Source: Chytriomyces cf. hyalinus JEL632
Lineage: Eukaryota > Chytridiomycota > Chytridiomycetes > Chytridiales > Chytriomycetaceae
Reading direction: 5' to 3'
Length of the DNA: 64,000 nt
Assembly (NCBI GenBank): GCA_025435555.1
Contig: JAIWWG010000079.1
Span: 62,001 to 126,000, forward strand
In this document: one piece after another, positions 58,560 through 64,000 of the stretch
How the letters are laid out: every line of letters starts with the position of its first letter
How positions within the stretch are numbered: the stretch's first letter is position 1
The notes under the pieces: model-generated
The model's database searches: none
The model's input: only the letters and a program-made list of their open reading frames with translations
What the model was told of the DNA's origin: nothing
Translations under genes and position numbers: made by a program

Positions 58560-58612
58560 CTGCCAGGGCGGCTACAGGCAACTGCTACCTGGTACCCAAC
58601 ACCAGAAGCAGT
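58560..58612. repeat. Imperfect inverted repeat (hairpin)
   Basis: ACTGCTACCTGGT (58579) pairs with ACCAGAAGCAGT (58597) around a short loop, in the upstream region of the tyrosinase gene. Function unknown; it may be a terminator-like or mobile-element relic structure. Confidence 0.35.
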
Positions 58613-59260
58613 AGCCAGCTTAACGAGAGACCTCCCCTCCCATGAGAGAAATGAAGGGAGAATGAAGTGAAATTAAATTAAACCCTCGTTTTCTGTTTCA
58701 TAATTTTTTATTTGATGCCGATTCATTCCTTCCGTGAGGCTTGGACCGAGAAGACTTGGCATACTTTTCCACTGGGCCTGCGCTGTTTGTCACTGCACTG
58801 GGCAGAGTGCTTCCGTGTGTGCGTGTTGCTGATTCGATACACTCCTCCTCTTGAGTGAGACTATGTCCAGTCAAGTCAGCCAGAGTCTTTTGCGCAATGT
58901 GAAACGAAAGCCGCATCGCCCAATTGTAAATATATGAATAAAATATTGAGTGGAAATTGTGTGTGATTGAAAACAAATTGAGTCGAGACAATCTCCAGCT
59001 GCGACAAGCAAAGCAAGATGCCGTGCAAAGACCCAGAGGTAATCACTTTACGGTGTATGAAAAACCATCTACGCTGTTGCTCGGTCACCATCGCAACCAG
59101 GTCTTGTCCACGGCAAATTTGCTGACCAGGTCATATGAATGAATGAAAATTTTACTCTTGGCTTGATCGGCGGCCATTTCTTCAATCTTCGCTTTTCGAA
59201 CTCGATCAAACCCTGGCAACGGCGATGCTCTGCAAATGCCATTCCAGATGCTCCAGCACT
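58613..59260. other. Intergenic stretch with no supported gene
   Basis: Short frames occur on both strands but none has recognisable motifs or convincing splice links. A minus-strand frame at 59069-59281 (HRRCQGLIEFEKRRLKKWPP) is the only one with protein-like composition, and it overlaps the weak plus-strand candidate that follows. Confidence 0.4.
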
Positions 59261-59269
59261 TGTGAGATT

Positions 59270-59597
59270 CTGAATGAACAACCACCAGGCCGACTGGTTA
59301 CCCGAGCAGTGGCCGCTACGCCCCTACAACCACAAACCCAGAGTATAACAAACGAAGAAACCAAACAGCGTACCAATCAACGCAATTGTGTCTAAATCCA
59401 CTTTTCGAACCCTCCTTTTCCAGCAGCCCAAGTCGGACGGACCCGCCACCTCAAAAGCACACATCCTTTTCTGAAACAGAACAAAGAATCCCCTCCCGAC
59501 CAGACCCCAACAACACTGGAAATCTCAGTCTCTGAGGCCGAGTTTGAAGACGAAGGAAACTTTTATCTCAAGTTTGAAACAACCTTCTGGGGGTAAA
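59270..59597 (+). CDS. Possible small gene, last two exons, unknown product
   Basis: A frame reading NEQPPGRLVTRAVAATPLQPQTQSITNEETKQ meets a GTACCA donor near 59369. After a TTTTCCAG acceptor the frame continues AQVGRTRHLKSTHPFLKQNKESPPDQTPTTLEISVSEAEFEDEGNFYLKFETTFWG to a TAA at 59595-59597. The acidic, well-ordered C-terminal end looks coding, but the 5' part and the family are unknown. Confidence 0.3.
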
Positions 59598-59599
59598 AC

Positions 59600-60930
59600 T
59601 GCCGCAGATAAATGTCCTCGCAGGGATGAATCGACACCTCCATCCCGACATCCCTAAATGTATTCTCGCTCGTTCTGCCGGAGAGAGACCGACGAGAGAG
59701 AAAGAAGTCGAATTAAAGAGAGAGAGAGAGAGATAGAGACCGTTTACGCTCTGTTCCTGGTATGTGTCTTGAAGCAGTTTGACTCTTTGCTGACAATAAC
59801 GATGCTGGTAATCGCAGGAAACGGTTTGTCTTGCCATGGAGAAGGGGGTCCATCATTTTACGCCGCCTTGATGCGGTGCTGCAGACTGGTGGTAGTGCAG
59901 CTACTGTAAAACAGGCGCACAGAGATATTTTTATTTGTTCGTCAAGGTCCAATGCTCTCGCAGGGAATACAAATGAGTCTGAAATGATTGGTAGACATTG
60001 GTAGATCAACCAAACAAACTGCTGACCAATTTTCAAAAGTTGTAGACCACAGATGCTCTTGCGAATCATGAGCGCAATAGCAGAAACAAATGCCCGGCAT
60101 GATTTTTCGCCGCGTCAGCAGCTGAGTAGAAACGATATGCAGTGATGCATCGAGACACAGCCTTGAGAGTCGTTTGTTTGAAGTCACAGTGGATATAAGA
60201 GTATCGAGAATGTCGGCAGCGTCGAATGGAAAAGGTTAATTGTGTTTGAAGAATCTTCGAAATGAAATGGGGCTGTCATGCGTGCCATCATACAAAAGAG
60301 TGCCCCTTCTGCAATATCAGAAAGTCCCTTCGTGAAGCATATGTGGTCGAAAAATGATGTTAAAAACAACGTGGATTTGCAGTGGATGTGTTTTCGGTTG
60401 AATTGCTGCTGAAAGGCTGCTGGTGTGGTGCAAAGCCGATGCGCTCAAACTGTGGATGAGGTGCCAAGTGTCGATGAAGCAATGCTCTGATTTAGGCACA
60501 TGTTAAGCGATTGAATCCGAACTGACAAGGCATGATACACGGCCCATTCACCGTCGGACGCCAGCTAGTGTCCCAAGAACCAACCCTTGAGTCTTTATTT
60601 TTGAGCGTTGTCGCCTGGTCGGTAACGCTTCAAGCATGGCTCGACTCCTTTTGCGGGCTCTCAAGAAATGATGCGCAAACCATTTTGGACCAAAAATGTA
60701 CATTGGTTGATATTACCCAAAAACAAGTTGCAAACATGAAGTCAGTCATGTCACTTATCAGTCAGATGAGATGCTGAATTGGAATGCTTAAGATATGCAA
60801 TTATTATTTGTTCAATGATTTGCCCGAAAAATAGAATAAAAAACATTAAACGCCGCAAAGAAGAACTGACAGAACGCGCCTCCTGACAACACTCATGATG
60901 CGTTAAACTTATCAAACTTATAAACAAAAA
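59600..60930. other. Intergenic stretch with no supported gene
   Basis: About 1.3 kb holding only short unrelated frames, AT-rich patches and a (GA)n run near 59715-59735. It separates the weak small gene from the M36 protease 3' end. Confidence 0.5.
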
Positions 60931-60931
60931 A

Positions 60932-63192
60932 TTAAAAGGTTTTTGTGCATCCAGCAGGAAGCGCGTTGTTGTTTGTGAAGCGACCGGCTCCAGGGTTACC
61001 CGCCGAAGCTGCATTGACTCCCATCCCTCTCTTGGCAAATCCATTCCAAATATTGCAGGAGTATTTTCCATTGAACATGGCCTTGTCCGCTGCGATAATG
61101 GCATTTCTTGCTTGGATGAAGGTTGGGTTGCACGGCTGCATTTTCATTCCGGCAATCATGAGGAGCATCAGGTCACTGTTTCCAGTGTTTTTTGCGGCGC
61201 TTGAGACAAGCTGTGCGGCAGGGGTTTTTCCGGAAGTGGCGATCATATTCCACATGACTTCACTGTGAATCAAAAAAAAGAAATCGGGGACGCGTTTTAG
61301 CTTGAATGAAACTCAAACAAAAACACAAGATTCTACTTACAACAGCATATTGCACCAGACTTCTCCAATGTTGTGCACCTCGTTCAGCTTGTTCAAGCTG
61401 GAAAACATGAGCGGGTTGGTCGTTGTGCTCGTAGAGTACGGAAAGTTTCGGATTCCTCTCGCGTTGTTTGTAACGTACGCTCCAGTAATGACTGGAGTAG
61501 CGGCAGTGTTTGCGTCTGGGAGGGACACCATCAACGCAAACATGTCGCTCCATCCTTCTCCCATTCCACCGGATTCAAGGGTTTGCAGGCAGTTGGCGTT
61601 GGCTGGGCCACCAGTCAAACGGTTACTGAGTCCATGCACCATTTCATGGGCCACGACATCGTTTTCCAAGGATCCGTCTCGGTTTGGGTTGACTGTGTTG
61701 AACACGTACATGCGCATGATACCGTTTTGTCCGTCCGGCTGTTTAAGAATCAAGCGTCAGTCTCCCATCGAAAATTCCAATGCGCAGGAATAAAACACAC
61801 TTACGGGAGATGCAAAGTTTGCATTGTTGACTCCGGATCCATCCTGAGTGTTTGCAATGACAGCGTCGTTTGCGCGACCACCCTTTCCATTGTTGCTCGT
61901 TTGAAAATTTCCAGCAGCTTCAGTGAATCCGTAATTATACAAGATGTCATGCATCGAGTTGACAACATAAAACGCGTTGGTAGTTGCCGCATCCCGGTTG
62001 GCGGCGGCGGTAGGTCCTTGAGCAGGGTTAAATTGAAAGTTGAAATTCAGGTTGGCGTTCGTGGGTCGAGGAAGTCTTGCTTGTTGGGCGGGTGATTGCG
62101 CATTTCTTGGGTTCGACTGAGCAATGACATTGTTTCCGCTCAAGTCCTTGTTTGCATTGTGCCATCCGTTTGGTGATGCGTTCAAGTCCCATGGAGATGT
62201 GACGAGTTTAAATCCGTTTCCTGCTCCTGCGACGGGGTTTAATTTGCCCATGGGGATGACGTTGTATGTGGCAGGAGCGACGGGTCCAGCGGCGGGGGCT
62301 CCTGTTGGGACTTGCGCAGGGCTGCCTGGGTTGGTAGTGCCTCTTCCGCCAGTACCAGGTCTTTGACCTCTTCCACTGCCTCTAGCAGCAGCATTTTGGT
62401 TGGTGGTCGCTTGTCTCTTTTGGTGATCCGAAGTCCAGTTTGACATGCCCACGACTTTTCCCGTGGTGGACTCTACAAACACATTTTGCCAGGTATCCTC
62501 CATCTGAACACTCAAGTCCCACGTATGAACCAGTGCATCATCCGTTTGGTAATACTTTTGCGATGCTTTAATCGGCTGCATAGCAAACGACGCGCCCGTG
62601 ACCGTCGTAACTCCACCGGCCGTCTTAGCAGCAGTAAACTTGTCTGATGTCGCAAAACCCATTTCTTTGGCAAACATGAGCACAGCTTGGTCAGCTGACA
62701 TCATGTCGCGCTTGGAAATCGGCGAGGCTTTGGCCATGATCTCTTTGGGAACGAAACTGTTGTGCATTCCGAGTAGTGAGCCTGACGCGTCAATGTGTGT
62801 GCTGCAGACTGCGTTGGCGATGGGCAGGTTTGAGTACATTTGGACAGAGTAGACGTGTGTCATGCCGTTGGATGTGTATCTGTGTTGTTATTTGTTGAAG
62901 TCAGCGTTTTTTAGATTTCACAAGATGGGGTGACTGACGAGTTTGTGTTTTGGAATTGGTCCAGCGTGAGATTCATTTCGGTCATCATAAGATTGTTTGC
63001 GAATGATGTGGCGTCGGATGTGGACATGGGAGCGCCTCTTCGCACGATCTGAGACAGTTGGGTAGTGTCTTTTGAGACGGAGATGGGTTGGTAGAATGCA
63101 GGCAGATCGGCGGGATCAGTCTTGGAGAGGGCAAGTGGGGCCGCAAGAGTGCGAGTGAGGAAGCATGCAGCGAGGACAATGTGGATATGCAT
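60932..63192 (-). CDS. Secreted M36 fungalysin metalloprotease 1
   Basis: Extracellular zinc endopeptidase. MHIHIVLAACFLTRTLAAP is a signal peptide. An FTP-type propeptide follows (QNTNS|YTSNGMTHVYSVQMYSNLPIANAV, AKEMGF, YYQTDDALVHTWDLSVQMEDTWQNVFVES) up to a DHQKR site that a Kex2-like protease could cut. The mature domain has the fungalysin entry SPWDLNASPNGWH, NAFYVVNSMHDILYNYGFTEAAGNFQ, the zinc site ENDVVAHEMVHGLSNRLTGG, ESGGMGEGWSDMFALM (third ligand Glu), EVHNIGEVWCNML and the C-terminal CNPTFIQARNAIIAAD...WNGFAKRGMG. A 45-residue Arg/Gly/Pro-rich linker (GSGRGQRPGTGGRG...) follows the KR site, unusual for the family. Four exons. The next gene upstream is a close paralogue. Confidence 0.95.
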
Positions 63193-63652
63193 GTGTGGTT
63201 GTTGCTGTGGTTGTTGTTAGTGTATGTTCTGAAGCTGGGTTCGTTTGTTGGCAGGCTGCTGTCGCCCAGTCCAAATGGCCGCCAGTTTAAATAACAATTT
63301 TGGAAAAATGTCATTTTGTCACACAAGGAAAAATTTTATACTGGGTGGATGCGGCGGGCGTTGAAAATTCCATGGGTTTGGTCATTATGGATTTGTGGAC
63401 ACGCAATGACATTGGATGAGATGTTCCGGCACCGTTCTTCCGTCGGTTTCAGCCCACGCCTTCAAACGCGATCAGGTTTCAAGGGTTGGAGGTGGACGAA
63501 AGCAGGCTCAGAATTCAAAATACAAATGCATTCTTCCAGTTTTATTGTTTTGTTGCTGTCTGCGACCGATGGAGGGGGTTATGCTTATAAAAGAAACAGG
63601 AATATGGAACAAGAAGAAAACAAAAAGTCTCGCATTTCAACCAACAACAAAA

Positions 63653-63992
63653 CTATTGAAACGTCTTTGTGCATCCAGCAGGAATGTCCCGATTGTCCGT
63701 AAACATTGCCGCTCCAGGCGTACCTGGAGACGACGCGTTCACGCCCATTCCTCGCTTGGCAAAGCCGTTCCAAAGACTGCACGTGTACTTTCCGTTAAAC
63801 ATGGCCTGGTCGGCGGCGATGATGGCGTTTCTGGCTTGGATAAAGGTTGGGTTGCATGGCTGCATTTTCATGCCGGCAATCATGAGTAGCATTAGGTCGC
63901 TGTTTCCAGTGTTGGATCCGGCGCTAGTCACGAGTTGCGATGCGGGAGTCTTTTGGCCGCCGGAAGTTGCGATCATGTTCCACATTCCCTCA
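63653..63992 (-). CDS. M36 fungalysin metalloprotease 2, last exon (gene continues past right edge)
   Basis: From a TTGCAG acceptor at the window edge the exon reads SEGMWNMIATSGGQKTPASQLVTSAGSNTGNSDLMLLMIAGMKMQPCNPTFIQARNAIIAADQAMFNGKYTCSLWNGFAKRGMGVNASSPGTPG...GCTKTFQ. It matches the last exon of M36 protease 1 almost residue for residue, with the intron in the same place. The two genes are a same-strand tandem pair, about 460 bases apart. The catalytic part lies outside the window. Confidence 0.92.
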
Positions 63993-64000
63993 CTGCAAGA

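Noticed and set aside
1-64000. CRISPR array, prokaryotic operon signals or rRNA genes
   Set aside because: No spaced direct repeats, no ribosome-binding sites and no rRNA-like sequence; intron structure shows a eukaryotic nuclear genome.

Overview
This window looks like nuclear DNA of an early-diverging, zoosporic-type fungus. Chytridiomycota, perhaps a Rhizophydiales relative, is the best guess. Genes are intron-dense with short GT..AG introns. Gene content is clearly fungal (two Gti1/Pac2 WOPR regulators, secreted S8, M36 and tyrosinase enzymes). It also includes families common in zoosporic fungi but rare in Dikarya, such as a GAF-domain class III cyclase and a DHTKD1-type 2-oxoadipate dehydrogenase. 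The lineage call is inference from content; there is no rRNA or marker gene to prove it.

Layout. 0-3.5 kb: an unknown partial gene, a gamma-glutamyltranspeptidase and a gamma-glutamylcyclotransferase-like (AIG2) gene. 3.5-14.4 kb: glycogen phosphorylase, a GAF-GAF-cyclase homologue and a divergently transcribed 6-phosphofructo-2-kinase/fructose-2,6-bisphosphatase, a compact carbohydrate-flux block. 14.8-27.9 kb: SSU72 CTD phosphatase, a CXXC zinc-binding protein, WOPR regulator 1, an NAT9-like acetyltransferase, DHTKD1, a saccharopine-dehydrogenase-like oxidoreductase and WOPR regulator 2. 27.9-41 kb: an importin-13/transportin-3-like karyopherin, a small secreted Thr/Ala/Ser-rich protein, a GPI-type subtilisin, a DUF1275 membrane protein, a PCID2/Thp1 TREX-2 subunit and a hypothetical gene. 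41.4-51.4 kb: a mobile-element-rich zone. It holds a decayed Ty1/copia element, an inverted gag/leader fragment of a second copia family, tRNA-like pol III boxes, a possible Harbinger relic and a Q-rich antisense gene. 51.7-64 kb: exportin-T (Los1/XPOT), a poorly supported small gene, a tyrosinase, 2.6 kb with almost no supported genes, and two M36 fungalysins in tandem, the second cut by the window edge.

Points that stand out. The cyclase domain has lost every canonical metal and transition-state residue I can align while its GAF domains look intact. It sits between glycogen phosphorylase and the fructose-2,6-bisphosphate enzyme. The copia leaders carry what looks like a primer-binding site for an internal tRNA-Lys(CUU) fragment. 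Several conserved genes show single-base frameshifts, mostly in short homopolymers and mostly of the 'one base missing' kind, which suggests assembly errors more than pseudogenes. An NAT9 homologue has an in-frame TAG that this does not explain. Gene spans below are coding spans from start to stop including introns. All functions come from sequence reading without database searches.
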